This document shows, piece by piece, positions 43,151 through 54,718 of a DNA stretch of 64,000 nt (its first letter is position 1; each line of letters starts with the position of its first letter). The translations under genes were made by a program, and so were the position numbers. The notes under the pieces were generated by a model that saw only the letters and a program-made list of their open reading frames with translations, was not told the DNA's origin and did not search any database. The stretch comes from Corynebacterium sp. p3-SID1145 (lineage in GTDB: Bacteria; Actinomycetota; Actinomycetes; Mycobacteriales; Mycobacteriaceae): NCBI GenBank assembly GCA_025144245.1, contig JALXXC010000009.1, positions 53,468-117,467 on the forward strand. Reading direction: 5' to 3'.

Positions 43151-44594
43151 GGATCCCTCCCTGCGCGTCGTTCAAGTGCTCGCGGTTGTTCTCCATATAG
43201 CTAAGCAGATCATCCACGCGCGCGTCGGACGTGGCGAAGGGATCTTGCAGGTCTACGGTCTGCGGTTCCGGCCGGTCGACTTTCAGGTGCACCCAATCGA
43301 CGGTGTAGCGGGCTCCCAGCTCGCGTGCGTGCGCGAGGAAATCGGCGCGCAGCGCCGCGCGAGTGGTCCGCGGGGCGGTGTGCACGGCGTTTGCGATCGC
43401 GTCGTCGGTGGTCCAGCGTTCGACGAGGCCTTTGCGCTGGAGCAGGTAGAACAAGCCCCGGTTGCGGTTGATGTCGTGGTACGCGAGGTCGATCTGCGCG
43501 AGCTTCGGGTGCCCCCAGTCGCCGTCGAGACGTGCACGGTAGCGTTCGAGCACATCGCGCTTGATCACCCAGTCGATCTCGCGGGAAACAGCGGCGAAAT
43601 CCTGCTTATCGACGCACCCCAGCACCCGGCCCCACAGCTCCACCACCCGGGAGAGCTCGCTGTTGGGCGTGCCCTCGTCCGGGCGCTGGCCCAGCCAGGC
43701 GACGGCTGCGGCATGGACCGCCTGCTGCACTTCAAGCGCCGTGACCGTGGATCCGTCTTTGAGCTCCAGCGGTGTCCGGCCGCTCGGGTCGAGCGAGATC
43801 TCCTTGATGTGCTTGATCGGGTCGGCAATGTCGAACGCCGGGATGTCCCACTCCGCCTCGAGCATCTCAATGACCAGCTGCGTCGACCCGATCTTGAGCG
43901 CGAAGGTCGGCTCCGCCATATTCGAATCGCCCACGATGACATGCATGCGGCGGAAGCGGCTGGAATCGCCGTGGGGCTCGTCGCGGGTGTTGATGATCGG
44001 CCGGGTCCTCGTCGTTGCCGACGAGACTCCCTCCCACACCTGGTCTGCGCGCTGGGACAGCACGAACTGCCCGTCCTTGTTGATCATCCCGGCGCCGCAC
44101 AGCAGTTGGCGCGTGATCAGGAATGGCAGTAGCCGCTTGCCGAAGTGCTTCAAAGACAATTCGCGGCTGATCAAGTAATTCTCGTGTGTACCGTACGAGT
44201 TCCCGGCGGAGTCGACGTTGTTCTTGAACAGGTAGACGTCCCCGCCGATGCCTTCGGCCGCGAGTGCCTTCTGCGCTTCGACCGCGAGATCGTTAAAGAG
44301 TAGCTCACCGGCTTTGTCATGGTTGAGCAGCTGCGTCAAGGAGTCGCATTCCGCGGTGGCGTACTCTGGGTGTGCGCCGACATCGAGGTAGAGTCGCGCG
44401 GCGTTGTCCGTGAAAATATTCGTGCTTTTGTACTGCGCGACCACCGGGCGGAACAGGTAGCGAGCGATTTCTTCCGGCCGAAGGACGGCGGCACCGTCAC
44501 GGATGGCGGTGAGCCCGAATTCGGTCTCCACCCCCATGATCCGGCGCGGATAGACCGTGGGAGTCCTCGGGTCTGCCGCGGCATCTCCCGGCAC
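43143..44594 (-). CDS. pafA: Pup-protein ligase PafA
   Basis: The protein has 483 residues. It shows the carboxylate-amine-ligase-type signature RRIMGVETEFGL, LYLDVGAHPEYATAE (with the catalytic Asp), FKNNVDSAGNSYGTHENYL and RPIINTRDEPHGD. It links Pup's C-terminal glutamate to substrate lysines with ATP. GTG 44594 overlaps the pup stop (TAGTG). The 19 residues before MGVETE are a short extension compared with M. tuberculosis PafA. Confidence 0.95.
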   Translation of the reverse strand: MPGDAAADPRTPTVYPRRIMGVETEFGLTAIRDGAAVLRPEEIARYLFRPVVAQYKSTNIFTDNAARLYLDVGAHPEYATAECDSLTQLLNHDKAGELLFNDLAVEAQKALAAEGIGGDVYLFKNNVDSAGNSYGTHENYLISRELSLKHFGKRLLPFLITRQLLCGAGMINKDGQFVLSQRADQVWEGVSSATTRTRPIINTRDEPHGDSSRFRRMHVIVGDSNMAEPTFALKIGSTQLVIEMLEAEWDIPAFDIADPIKHIKEISLDPSGRTPLELKDGSTVTALEVQQAVHAAAVAWLGQRPDEGTPNSELSRVVELWGRVLGCVDKQDFAAVSREIDWVIKRDVLERYRARLDGDWGHPKLAQIDLAYHDINRNRGLFYLLQRKGLVERWTTDDAIANAVHTAPRTTRAALRADFLAHARELGARYTVDWVHLKVDRPEPQTVDLQDPFATSDARVDDLLSYMENNREHLNDAQGGIRG

Positions 44595-44785
44595 TACTGG
44601 CCGCCCTTTTGCACGTAGGAGCGGACAAACTCCTCGGCGTTGGTGTCCAGCAGCGAGTCGATTTCGTCGAGAAGGTCGTCGGTTCCTGTGGTGTTCACAT
44701 TCACCTGGCCGGCCTTCTGGGCACCATCCGACGTGTTGTCGGGTTCGTCGCCGCCGCCCGTGATGTTGATCTGATTCGTAGCCAT
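44594..44785 (-). CDS. pup: Prokaryotic ubiquitin-like protein Pup
   Basis: The protein has 63 residues, the usual Pup length. The C-terminus is [10 protein letters not shown], so the final residue is Gln and must be deamidated by Dop before ligation. The central helical segment ([19 protein letters not shown]) is the ARC-binding coil. The gene lies 20 bp after dop and overlaps pafA by 1 bp. Confidence 0.97.
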   Translation of the reverse strand: MATNQINITGGGDEPDNTSDGAQKAGQVNVNTTGTDDLLDEIDSLLDTNAEEFVRSYVQKGGQ

Positions 44786-44804
44786 ACTTCTACCCTACTT
44801 TCCC

Positions 44805-46304
44805 CTATTTTCCGTCCACCAGGGACGCGACGAGCTCGTCGACGTCGGACACCGTATCAAGCAGCTCGCCGACGGCGTCCTTGGTGAACCCGTCTACGGC
44901 GTTCAGCGGCACTGTGCGCGGCCCGTCCGACGTGTCGAACTGGATGGACTGCCAGCTTGAGGCGATCACGTGCTCGCCGAACTCGGAGGCCACGCGTCCG
45001 CGGAAATACGCGCGCGATGTCTCCGGCGGGACCGCCGCCGCGCGAGCGATCTCCTCCTCTGTGGCGAGCGTGCGCATCCGCCCCGCCCGAACGAGGGCGT
45101 GGTACAGGGACTTCTCCGGATCGATATCCGCGTACTGCAGGTCCACCGCTTTCAGCTTCGCGTCGCCCCACGGCACGCCGCGGTCCACGTACCCCTTGAT
45201 CAGGGCGTATTTCGCTGTCCAGTCCAAACGGTCCGACGTCGACAGCGGGTCGCGTTCCAGGTCGTCCAGCACCTCACGCCACAGTTCGAGCACACGCTTA
45301 TCGACGTCCCCCTTTACCCTCACCCGCTCCAGGTACTCCCGCTGGAGGGAGATGGGGGTGATGGGGCGGCCGTCGATAAGCGAAAGCTCGTGGGTGAGCG
45401 TGAGGTCGCGTGATGTCGCCTTCAGCTCCTCGACCGGGTTCTTCAGGCGCAAGTCGCTGAAGTCGACGCCGGCCTCGATCGCGTCGAGAACGAGCTTCGT
45501 TGTTCCGAGCTTCAGGAAATTCGCGAACTGGGACATGTTCGCGTCCCCGACAATGACGTGCAAGCGACCGAACTGCGCCGCGTCGGCGTGGGGCTCGTCA
45601 CGGGTGTTGATGATGCCACGGTTCAGCGTCGTCTCCAGCGAAACCTCCTGGAAGAAATAGTCTGCGCGCTGAGAGATCTGGAAGCCGTCCTGCTCGCCCG
45701 CTTCCCCGATGCCCACGCGGCCGGCGCCCGCGAAGATCTGGCGGGTGACGAAGAACGGGATGAGCCCCGCCGCGATGTCCTCGAACGGTGTGCTGCGGGA
45801 GTACTGGTAATTCTCGTGCGAACCGTAGGAGGCGCCTTTGCCGTCGACGTTGTTCTTGTAGATTTTCAGCGGCGGGCACGGCTCATGCCCCTGCAGGACG
45901 GACACTCCCTCGCCGTAGAGCTGCGCGACACGATCCGCCGCTTGGCGGAGCACCACGTCGCCCGCCGCGTCGTAGACCATCGCACTGTACGCGTCCGGAA
46001 CCTCCGGCGAGGAATACTCCGGGTGAGCGTGATCGACGTAGAAGCGCGCACCGTTGGAGGTGACCACATTGGCCACCCCGATCGCGTTCGGAGCGACCAC
46101 CGGGACGGTTTGGTAGCGCTTCAAGTCGAAGCCGCGGCTGTCTTTGAGCGGATGCTCGTCCTGGTAGTCCCAGCGCGCCCGCGCCGCGGTGTTCATCGCC
46201 GCGTAGGCCACCACCGCGTGCGTCGAGCTGACGATCGGACTGAGTGCCAGGTCGTCCGGGGTGGTGATGCCGTATTCCGTCTCGGTGCCCATGAAACGCG
46301 TCAT
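44805..46304 (-). CDS. dop: Pup deamidase/depupylase Dop
   Basis: The protein has 499 residues from ATG 46304. Motifs FMGTETEYGI, FYVDHAHPEYSSPE, YKNNVDGKGASYGSHENY and GIINTRDEPHADA identify Dop. It converts Pup-Gln to Pup-Glu and removes Pup from substrates. The start is chosen at MTRFMGTETE, since upstream codons lack a ribosome binding site. The ktrA gene ends 11 bp before it, so dop may be transcribed from the ktr promoter. Confidence 0.95.
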   Translation of the reverse strand: MTRFMGTETEYGITTPDDLALSPIVSSTHAVVAYAAMNTAARARWDYQDEHPLKDSRGFDLKRYQTVPVVAPNAIGVANVVTSNGARFYVDHAHPEYSSPEVPDAYSAMVYDAAGDVVLRQAADRVAQLYGEGVSVLQGHEPCPPLKIYKNNVDGKGASYGSHENYQYSRSTPFEDIAAGLIPFFVTRQIFAGAGRVGIGEAGEQDGFQISQRADYFFQEVSLETTLNRGIINTRDEPHADAAQFGRLHVIVGDANMSQFANFLKLGTTKLVLDAIEAGVDFSDLRLKNPVEELKATSRDLTLTHELSLIDGRPITPISLQREYLERVRVKGDVDKRVLELWREVLDDLERDPLSTSDRLDWTAKYALIKGYVDRGVPWGDAKLKAVDLQYADIDPEKSLYHALVRAGRMRTLATEEEIARAAAVPPETSRAYFRGRVASEFGEHVIASSWQSIQFDTSDGPRTVPLNAVDGFTKDAVGELLDTVSDVDELVASLVDGK

Positions 46305-46315
46305 GGGAGGCAAGC

Positions 46316-47005
46316 CTAGCGGTTCAGTGCCTCAAGCGCGTTGGGGCTGCCGCCGGCGATGATGATGTCCGAAGGCGCAAGAACTGTCTGCGGCGCCACC
46401 GGGTGGAAATCGCCGTCCGCTCCGCGTAGAGCGATGATCTGCACTCCCCGTTCGCGGCACAGGGTGTCGACGTCCAGGGGGTGACCGACCAGCGCGGAGG
46501 GAGCGCTCATGCTCGTCACCGAATAACCCGGTGCGATTTCCGCGAACTCGCGGAACTTACCGCCCAGCAGGTGCGCGACGCGGCGGCCCGTGTCTCGCTC
46601 CGGGTGCACGACGTGGTGGACGCCGAGCTGCTTCAGGATGCGTCCGTGTGACTCCGAATCTGCCTTCGCCCACACATCCGGCACTCCCGCCTCGATCAAG
46701 TTCGACGCGGTGAGGATCGACGACTCAAGATTGGTTCCCACAGCAAGGACCACGTGCTTGATGTCCTCCAAGCCCAGTTGAGCCAGGGCCTCCGGATCCG
46801 TCGCGTCCGCGACAATGGCTTCGGTGAGTTGGGCGGCATGCTCCTTTACGAGCTTCGCGTCAACGTCAATGCCGAGTACCTCGACGCCGTTGGCTGTCAA
46901 CTCCGACGCCAGGGACACACCAAAACGTCCGAGGCCGATGACCATGACCGGAGTGATGTTCATGTGGGACCACTTCGGCTTGGATCCACGAAATGGCTTA
47001 ACCAA
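46316..47005 (-). CDS. ktrA: Potassium uptake protein KtrA/TrkA (RCK subunit)
   Basis: The protein has 229 residues. The N-terminal RCK domain shows VMVIGLGRFGVSLASEL and VEVLGIDVDAKLV for nucleotide binding, and the C-terminal RCK_C domain is at about 150-225. It gates KtrB in response to ATP/ADP or c-di-AMP in relatives. The TTG at 47005 overlaps the ktrB stop by 8 bp and has AAAGG upstream; the alternative ATG at 46963 (MNITPVMVIG) is also possible. Confidence 0.9.
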   Translation of the reverse strand: MVKPFRGSKPKWSHMNITPVMVIGLGRFGVSLASELTANGVEVLGIDVDAKLVKEHAAQLTEAIVADATDPEALAQLGLEDIKHVVLAVGTNLESSILTASNLIEAGVPDVWAKADSESHGRILKQLGVHHVVHPERDTGRRVAHLLGGKFREFAEIAPGYSVTSMSAPSALVGHPLDVDTLCRERGVQIIALRGADGDFHPVAPQTVLAPSDIIIAGGSPNALEALNR

Positions 47006-48377
47006 TGAAAGGCCTTTCTTCTGGGTAACTGAAACGGCGGTTCACCGAATTCGACGCCAACGCAGCTACGAGAGTAACCGAACCGATGCGCCCCAAGTAC
47101 ATGAGCAGGCACAAAACCACCTGCGACGGCGGCGACAACGACGCCGTGATTCCTGTTGAGAGGCCCGCCGTACCGAAAGCCGAGAACACCTCGAACGCGA
47201 TTTGGTCGCCGGTGAGTGCTGGGTCGAAAATCCGCAAGGCGGCCACGCCTGACGTCACCAGAACTGCTCCCGCGAAGGTCAACGCCAGAGCTTGCCTGCC
47301 GACACTATCCGGGATATGCCGTTTGCCCGCAGTAGTCTCCTCACGGCCCTGGAACTCCGACGCCATCGCGGCGATGAGAACCGCCGCCGTTGTCACCTTG
47401 ATGCCGCCGGCTGTGCCCGCGGAACCGCCGCCGACGAACATCAGCAAGTCAGTGCCCATGAGGGTGATCGGGTGCGCGTCGCCGTAGTCGACCGAGTTGA
47501 AACCGGCAGTACGCGGTGTCGCACCCGAGAAGAACGCGTTGAGGAGCTTCTGCCACACCGGCATGGACCCGAGCAGACCGTTCCACTCCGCGAAGGCGAT
47601 GAAGACCATGCCGCCGGCGAGGAACACCGCCGTCATGACGAATGTTATCCGAGCCGTCAACGACAACTTCCGTGCGCGCGACGTCCGGTGCCGCACCCGG
47701 GAAGCCACCTCGGCCCACACTGGGTAGCCAATACCGCCGCCGATCAACGCCGCGGCGATAGGCAGCAGAATCCACGCGTCGGCCGCGAAGGGAACCAAAT
47801 TAGCGCTCTCAGTGCTGAAACCGGCGTTGTTGAATGCCGAGACCGCGTGGAACACCCCTTCCCACACTGAGCGGCCGAAGGAATGGTGGTAGCCGAAGAA
47901 GAACCGCAGCGTCAGCACTGCCGCGATCGCTGTTTCCGCAGTAACGGTGAAAAGCAGCGTGAAAATGAGGGTCCGGCGCACACCGCCGTCGGTCATCGGA
48001 CGCCCTTCGGCGGCTCCCGTGCGGCGTGCGCGCAGACTCACCTTGCCGGTGATGATCATCCCCGACAACGACGCCAGCGACATGATGCCCATACCGCCGA
48101 GCTGGATGAGGAGCAGGATCACTGCCTGGCCGAATGGCTTCCAGTAGGTGCCGGTGTCCTCGACAACCAGGCCGGTCAACGACACCGCCGACGTGGCAGT
48201 GAAAAAGGCCGGGAGGAACGGGGTCCATTCGTCGCCGACAGCGGAAATCGGCAGCATGAGCACACCGGTTCCGAGGAGAATGAGCAGGAGAAAACCAGCG
48301 ACGGTGAGTCGTGCCGGGCTGAAAAGCCCGTTGAGCGACGCTTGATTCACGGTTGCCAAGAATACACAGAGCAGCAC
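46998..48377 (-). CDS. ktrB: Potassium transporter KtrB/TrkH family
   Basis: The protein has about 450-459 residues with four M1-P-M2 repeats. The K+ filter segments are SAVSLTGL, AFNNAGFS, TPRTAGFN and GTAGLSTG, all with a conserved glycine. It is the channel-like subunit paired with KtrA. Start codon is uncertain: GTG 48377, TTG 48359 or GTG 48350 are all in frame and none has a strong ribosome binding site. It is 33-60 bp after pdxS. Confidence 0.9.
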   Translation of the reverse strand: MLLCVFLATVNQASLNGLFSPARLTVAGFLLLILLGTGVLMLPISAVGDEWTPFLPAFFTATSAVSLTGLVVEDTGTYWKPFGQAVILLLIQLGGMGIMSLASLSGMIITGKVSLRARRTGAAEGRPMTDGGVRRTLIFTLLFTVTAETAIAAVLTLRFFFGYHHSFGRSVWEGVFHAVSAFNNAGFSTESANLVPFAADAWILLPIAAALIGGGIGYPVWAEVASRVRHRTSRARKLSLTARITFVMTAVFLAGGMVFIAFAEWNGLLGSMPVWQKLLNAFFSGATPRTAGFNSVDYGDAHPITLMGTDLLMFVGGGSAGTAGGIKVTTAAVLIAAMASEFQGREETTAGKRHIPDSVGRQALALTFAGAVLVTSGVAALRIFDPALTGDQIAFEVFSAFGTAGLSTGITASLSPPSQVVLCLLMYLGRIGSVTLVAALASNSVNRRFSYPEERPFIG

Positions 48378-48410
48378 CGATCCCCGGGTTTGCCGCGCAC
48401 GGAGAAGAAT

Positions 48411-49301
48411 TTACCAGCCGCGCTCAGCCAGACGGTGCGGGGCGGGCAGGTCAGTTACGTTGATTCCGACCATCGCCTCCCCCAATCCGCGGGAGGCTTC
48501 CGCGACAGCGGCGATGTCGTCGTAATGCTTTGTCGCAGCCACGACTGCCGCGGCGCGCTCGGCGGGCTTGCCCGACTTGAAGATGCCCGACCCCACGAAC
48601 ACCCCGTCCGCACCGAGCTGCATCATCAGGGCCGCATCAGCCGGGGTGGCCACACCACCGGCCACAAACAGCGGCACAGGCAGCCGCCCGTGCTCCGCAA
48701 CGGATACGACCAGCTCGTAGGGTGCCTGCAGTTCCTTCGCAGCCACGTAGAGCTCGTCGCGGTTGCCGTTCCACAGCGCCTGCAGCCCGGCGATCTCGGA
48801 GGTGATGGTGCGCAGGTGCTTGGTTGCTTCGGAGACGTCGCCTGTGCCGGCCTCCCCCTTGGAGCGGATCATGGCGGCGCCTTCGTTGATGCGCCGCAAG
48901 GCTTCGCCCAGATTCGTCGCGCCGCACACAAACGGCACGTCGAAGGCGCGCTTGTCGATGTGGTTGACGTAGTCCGCGGGACTCAGCACCTCCGACTCGT
49001 CGACGTAGTGCACACCTAAGTGCTGCAACACCTGTGCCTCGACGGAGTGCCCGATACGCGCCTTCGCCATCACGGGCACGTCCACCGCGCCGAGGATCCC
49101 CTCGATCAGGTCCGGGTCGGACATGCGCGCCACACCGCCCTGTGCGCGGATATCGGCGGGAACGCGCTCCAACGCCATCACCGCGACCGCACCGGCTTCT
49201 GCCGCGATGGCCGCCTGCTCCGCGGTGACCACATCCATGATCACCCCGCCCTTGAACGTCTCTGTCAGTTCTGCTTTGGACAAATTGGTTGTGAAAGTCA
49301 T
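48411..49301 (-). CDS. pdxS: Pyridoxal 5'-phosphate synthase lyase subunit PdxS
   Basis: The protein has 296 residues. The family's catalytic region [26 protein letters not shown], and the phosphate-binding [19 protein letters not shown] are present. It combines ribose 5-phosphate, glyceraldehyde 3-phosphate and ammonia into PLP. The usual glutaminase partner pdxT is not next to it: after the pdxS stop comes ktrB. ATG 49301 is the credible start. It is divergent from the pdxR-like gene. Confidence 0.95.
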   Translation of the reverse strand: MTFTTNLSKAELTETFKGGVIMDVVTAEQAAIAAEAGAVAVMALERVPADIRAQGGVARMSDPDLIEGILGAVDVPVMAKARIGHSVEAQVLQHLGVHYVDESEVLSPADYVNHIDKRAFDVPFVCGATNLGEALRRINEGAAMIRSKGEAGTGDVSEATKHLRTITSEIAGLQALWNGNRDELYVAAKELQAPYELVVSVAEHGRLPVPLFVAGGVATPADAALMMQLGADGVFVGSGIFKSGKPAERAAAVVAATKHYDDIAAVAEASRGLGEAMVGINVTDLPAPHRLAERGW

Positions 49302-49320
49302 GCTCCCCAGCTTCGGCCCC

Positions 49321-49347
49321 GTACTGGTAGATTCAAAGAGCCAGTAC
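49321..49347. promoter_or_regulatory. Palindromic operator candidate between pdxS and pdxR-like gene
   Basis: GTACTGG (49321-49327) and CCAGTAC (49341-49347) are perfect 7-bp inverted repeats separated by 13 bp. A third half-site-like ACCAGT occurs at 49364. It lies in the 72-bp divergent promoter region and is the natural binding site candidate for the divergently encoded MocR regulator. Confidence 0.65.
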
Positions 49348-49373
49348 AACACTAATTCTTTGGACCAGTTGCA

Positions 49374-50777
49374 TTGCTTATCGACGTCTCCCGCTCCACC
49401 CCCATCCCCCTCACCGCACAGGTCGCTTCATCCCTCCGGTCCGCGATCTCCACCGGCACGCTGCGCCCCGGCGACGAGGTCCCCTCCACCCGCGAGCTCG
49501 CGCGCCGAGCAGGAGTCTCCCGTGGCACTGTCGTCACCGCGTACGACCAGCTGATCAGCGAGGGTTACCTCACCGCCAGCCAAGGCGCGCCCACCCGAGT
49601 CAACCCCGCACTGGCGGGCACTGCCCCCGATCCACGCGCCCCAAAACCGGACCGGCACCCCCAAAAAGCACGTCCGACTTCCGGCGCCCGCCAGCGCCCC
49701 GCTGCCAGGCCGACGATTTCCTTGAAACCGTCTTCGGGACATGCTGGGGCGATTCGACCCGCTGCGTGGCGGCAGGCCTGGCGCGAGGCGGCGTCGGAGC
49801 CAGGAATCGTCACCGAGGCATCAGGCCAAACGGAACTGCGGGACGCTATCGCGGAGCACTTGAGGATGGGGCGGGGTCTGGGCGTCGATAAGCATGATGT
49901 CGTCGTGACTGGCGGAACACGCGAGGGCTTGCTGCTGGTTCTGATGGCGGTGGCGCAGGGGCGGACGCTCCGCGTCGGCGTGGAGGATCCCGGCCACCCG
50001 GGCCTGCGCAACGTCATTCCCCTCACGGGCCACAAGATGGTTCCGTGCGCCGTCGATGACGCGGGCGTTGATGTCCAGGCCTTACCGGAGGATCTGGACG
50101 CCCTCCTGGTCACCCCGTCCTACCAGTACCCTCTCGGCGCCTCCATGCCTGCTTTCCGGCGAAGTGCGCTACTTGAATGGGCCACCGCGAACGGGACCGT
50201 CATCATCGAGGACGACTTCAACGCCGAGCTCCGCTACCGCACCACCCCGCTTCCGCCACTCGCTGCCCTAGGCACCGGCGCGCAGGTGGTCACACTGGGC
50301 ACGTTTACGACTCTGCTGAACAGAGCAGTCGCAGCGGGTTATGTGGCGGCGCCCTCGCCGCTCGCCGAAGATATCCGGCAGACCCGCGCGGTGCTCGGCA
50401 TGCCCGTGGCCGCTGTCACCCAGCTCGCCATCGCCCACCTGCTACGCAACGGGCATGTACGCCGCAACACAAAGGCCGTGCACAACCGGCTGGCTAAACG
50501 ACGCAGCATCGTCGCCGCCAATATCATCCCGGCCCTCACCGCACGAGGCGCAGCAGTCACTGAGATGGAGAGCTCCAATGGCGTCGACCTCGCCGTCGCC
50601 TTCGACTCCCCCGCGGACCGCGACCGCTACGCCCGCGCACTGGCCGCCCACGGCATAGAAAGCGGCCGCCTCGACGCCTTGTGGTCAGGGCGCGACGACG
50701 GCCTCATCGTGAGTTTCGCCCACCTCTCCGAACCTGATTTCAACCAGGTCCTAGAGATCATGAGCAGCGGCATCTAG
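49374..50777 (+). CDS. pdxR: MocR/PdxR-type transcriptional regulator with degenerate aminotransferase domain
   Basis: The protein has 467 residues. A GntR winged helix is at the N-terminus ([29 protein letters not shown]), then a linker rich in Pro/Arg/Lys, then an aminotransferase-like domain ([41 protein letters not shown]). The lysine motif that MocR proteins use to bind PLP, GTFSK, reads GTFTT here, and the downstream arginine-containing LRLGY reads AVAAGY. Position divergent to pdxS supports a PdxR role. TTG 49374 is the start; it also carries a copy of the GCTTATCGACG word. Confidence 0.85.
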   Translation: MLIDVSRSTPIPLTAQVASSLRSAISTGTLRPGDEVPSTRELARRAGVSRGTVVTAYDQLISEGYLTASQGAPTRVNPALAGTAPDPRAPKPDRHPQKARPTSGARQRPAARPTISLKPSSGHAGAIRPAAWRQAWREAASEPGIVTEASGQTELRDAIAEHLRMGRGLGVDKHDVVVTGGTREGLLLVLMAVAQGRTLRVGVEDPGHPGLRNVIPLTGHKMVPCAVDDAGVDVQALPEDLDALLVTPSYQYPLGASMPAFRRSALLEWATANGTVIIEDDFNAELRYRTTPLPPLAALGTGAQVVTLGTFTTLLNRAVAAGYVAAPSPLAEDIRQTRAVLGMPVAAVTQLAIAHLLRNGHVRRNTKAVHNRLAKRRSIVAANIIPALTARGAAVTEMESSNGVDLAVAFDSPADRDRYARALAAHGIESGRLDALWSGRDDGLIVSFAHLSEPDFNQVLEIMSSGI

Positions 50778-50868
50778 CCGTATCCTGAGCGGATGCGTGC
50801 GGCGCAACGGCGAGGGACGCGGTCAGCAGACCTGCGACGAGGCCGGTGGAAATCTTCTTGGCGTTCAT
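50758..50868 (-). pseudogene. Signal-peptide fragment of a lost secreted protein
   Basis: A 36-residue frame starts at ATG 50868 with a perfect AAGGAG 6 nt upstream. It reads MNAKKISTGLVAGLLTASLA, then [16 protein letters not shown] and a TGA. Residues 1-27 are a textbook Sec signal peptide with cleavage after ASA. The mature part is only nine residues, and the last bases overlap the 3' end of the pdxR-like gene. The simplest reading is a secreted-protein gene truncated by deletion. Confidence 0.65.
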
Positions 50869-51065
50869 GACTAACTCCTTTTCGTGCTCCGGACGAGGTG
50901 CCCGGGCGGGTAGACGAATTCAGTTGCTACCGTCCTCAGCCGGTTCGGCTTTAGACTTGCTCCACAACACCAGGGAGACCATTTTGTTTCGCCTACGAAT
51001 TCGATTTTAGGTTCTGGTGGGAACTTTCTGGCACCGAACTGAATCCTGACTCGGCGCGCTCTCAG
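50869..51065. other. Intergenic region without a gene
   Basis: This 197-bp stretch holds the ribosome binding site for the signal-peptide fragment and an AT-rich segment near 50990-51015 (minus-strand TAAAAT could be a -10 box). I see no other coding frame, terminator or RNA. Confidence 0.5.
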
Positions 51066-52565
51066 CTACAGCACCTCAGCGGCGACGACGCGCTTGCCGG
51101 TCCGGCCCGTGATCCGTGCCCACTCATCGGGGTTGGAGACGTTAGGCATATCCTCGCTCTCGTCCTGCTCGGCGCGCACAGCCGCACGCAGATGCTCGGC
51201 GCTCACACCAGCTCCAACGCCTTTGATCTCGTCTTTGATGGCCAATTTCTTCGCCCGGTCGACGATATTCGCGATCATCGCACCCGACACGAAGTCGGCG
51301 TAGTGCAGGGTCTCCGAAGAGCCGTCCACCAGAGTGAGCTTCACGAAGGGGCGGGGAGCGAAGAGCTTGTCGACGGCGGCGTCGATAAGCGTGCCCGTGC
51401 TCTCCGCGCGCGGGACGTCGTCGGTGAGGTAGCGCGCGAAGATCTCCCCCGCCTCGGCGCGGTCCGGACGGTCGATGCGGATCTTGATGTCCAAACGGCC
51501 CGGGCGCAGAATCGCCGGGTCGATGAGTTCCTCCCGGTTGGTGGCTCCGATGACGATGACGTTGGCGATATCCTCAACACCGTCGATTTCCGTGAGCAAC
51601 TGCGGCACGACGGTGGTCTCCATGTCGGAGGAGACTCCCGAGCCGCGGGTGCGGAAAATGGACTCCATCTCGTCGAAGAAGATGATCACCGGGCGCCCCT
51701 CGCCGGCCAGTTCGCGAGCCCGCTCGAAGATGAGACGGATGCGGCGTTCGGTCTCGCCGACGTACTTGTTCAGCAGCTCGGGGCCTTTGACATTGAGGAA
51801 GTGGGCCGAACCGCCGTCGCCGATGCGCGTGGACAGCGAATTCGCCACTGCCTTCGCGATGAGCGTCTTACCACAACCCGGCGGGCCGTAGAGGAGCACG
51901 CCTTTCGGGGGCCGCAGGTCGTACGCCTTGTACAGCTCCGGCTGCGTGAACGGAAGTTCGACGGAATCCCGGATGGTCTCGATCTGGGTGCTCAGGCCAC
52001 CAATATCGTCGTACGTGACGTCAGGGACTTCCTCGAGGGAGAGCTGGTTGACCTCGGTCTTCGGGATGCGTTCGAACGCGTAGCCCGCTTTCGCCTCGAT
52101 GAGGAGGGTGTCGCCAGCCCGGGCCTTGTCCTGCAACGGTTGCGTCAGGTGCACGACCTGCTCGGCACCCTGCATGTCCGCGACGATCGCACGGTCGTGC
52201 CCGATCCGCTCGGACAACGTGGCAAGCTGCCCCGTCTTGGCATACCCGCAGGCCTCAACGACGACGGAACCCTCACCTAGCCTGACGACGCCGCCCGGCA
52301 CCAGCGCTCCTGGCTCCACAGCCGGAGACACGCACAGCCGCATGCGGCGCCCAGAAGTGAACACTTCTGCCTCCTGCCCACGGCGCGCCGGGCCGAGGTA
52401 GATCCCGTACGTCGACGCTGGCTCCCCCAGCGCCTCAACTTGGGCGTGCAGATCCTTCAGTTTGTCGCGCGACACCTTCAGCAGCTCCGCGAGCTGCTTG
52501 TTGCGCGCTGACAGAGCACGGTTCTGCGCTTTCAGTTCAGCAGGGTCCGGTTGGATCTGGGTCAT
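51066..52565 (-). CDS. arc: AAA+ ATPase forming ring-shaped complexes ARC (Mpa)
   Basis: The protein has 499 residues. The N-terminal coiled coil (about 8-50) binds Pup, the OB domains follow (about 55-190), and the AAA module has GPPGCGKT and IIFFDEMES. The C-terminus is [10 protein letters not shown]; the GQYL-type tail that docks mycobacterial Mpa onto the 20S proteasome is missing. That agrees with the lack of prcA/prcB around it. ARC should unfold pupylated proteins for another fate, such as recycling or stress storage. Confidence 0.95.
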   Translation of the reverse strand: MTQIQPDPAELKAQNRALSARNKQLAELLKVSRDKLKDLHAQVEALGEPASTYGIYLGPARRGQEAEVFTSGRRMRLCVSPAVEPGALVPGGVVRLGEGSVVVEACGYAKTGQLATLSERIGHDRAIVADMQGAEQVVHLTQPLQDKARAGDTLLIEAKAGYAFERIPKTEVNQLSLEEVPDVTYDDIGGLSTQIETIRDSVELPFTQPELYKAYDLRPPKGVLLYGPPGCGKTLIAKAVANSLSTRIGDGGSAHFLNVKGPELLNKYVGETERRIRLIFERARELAGEGRPVIIFFDEMESIFRTRGSGVSSDMETTVVPQLLTEIDGVEDIANVIVIGATNREELIDPAILRPGRLDIKIRIDRPDRAEAGEIFARYLTDDVPRAESTGTLIDAAVDKLFAPRPFVKLTLVDGSSETLHYADFVSGAMIANIVDRAKKLAIKDEIKGVGAGVSAEHLRAAVRAEQDESEDMPNVSNPDEWARITGRTGKRVVAAEVL

Positions 52566-52587
52566 AGCTTTCCAGCTTATCCCCCGC

Positions 52588-54691
<2,104 letters not shown>

Positions 54692-54718
54692 GGCTCCTAC
54701 TCTAGGATGTAGCTCGCT

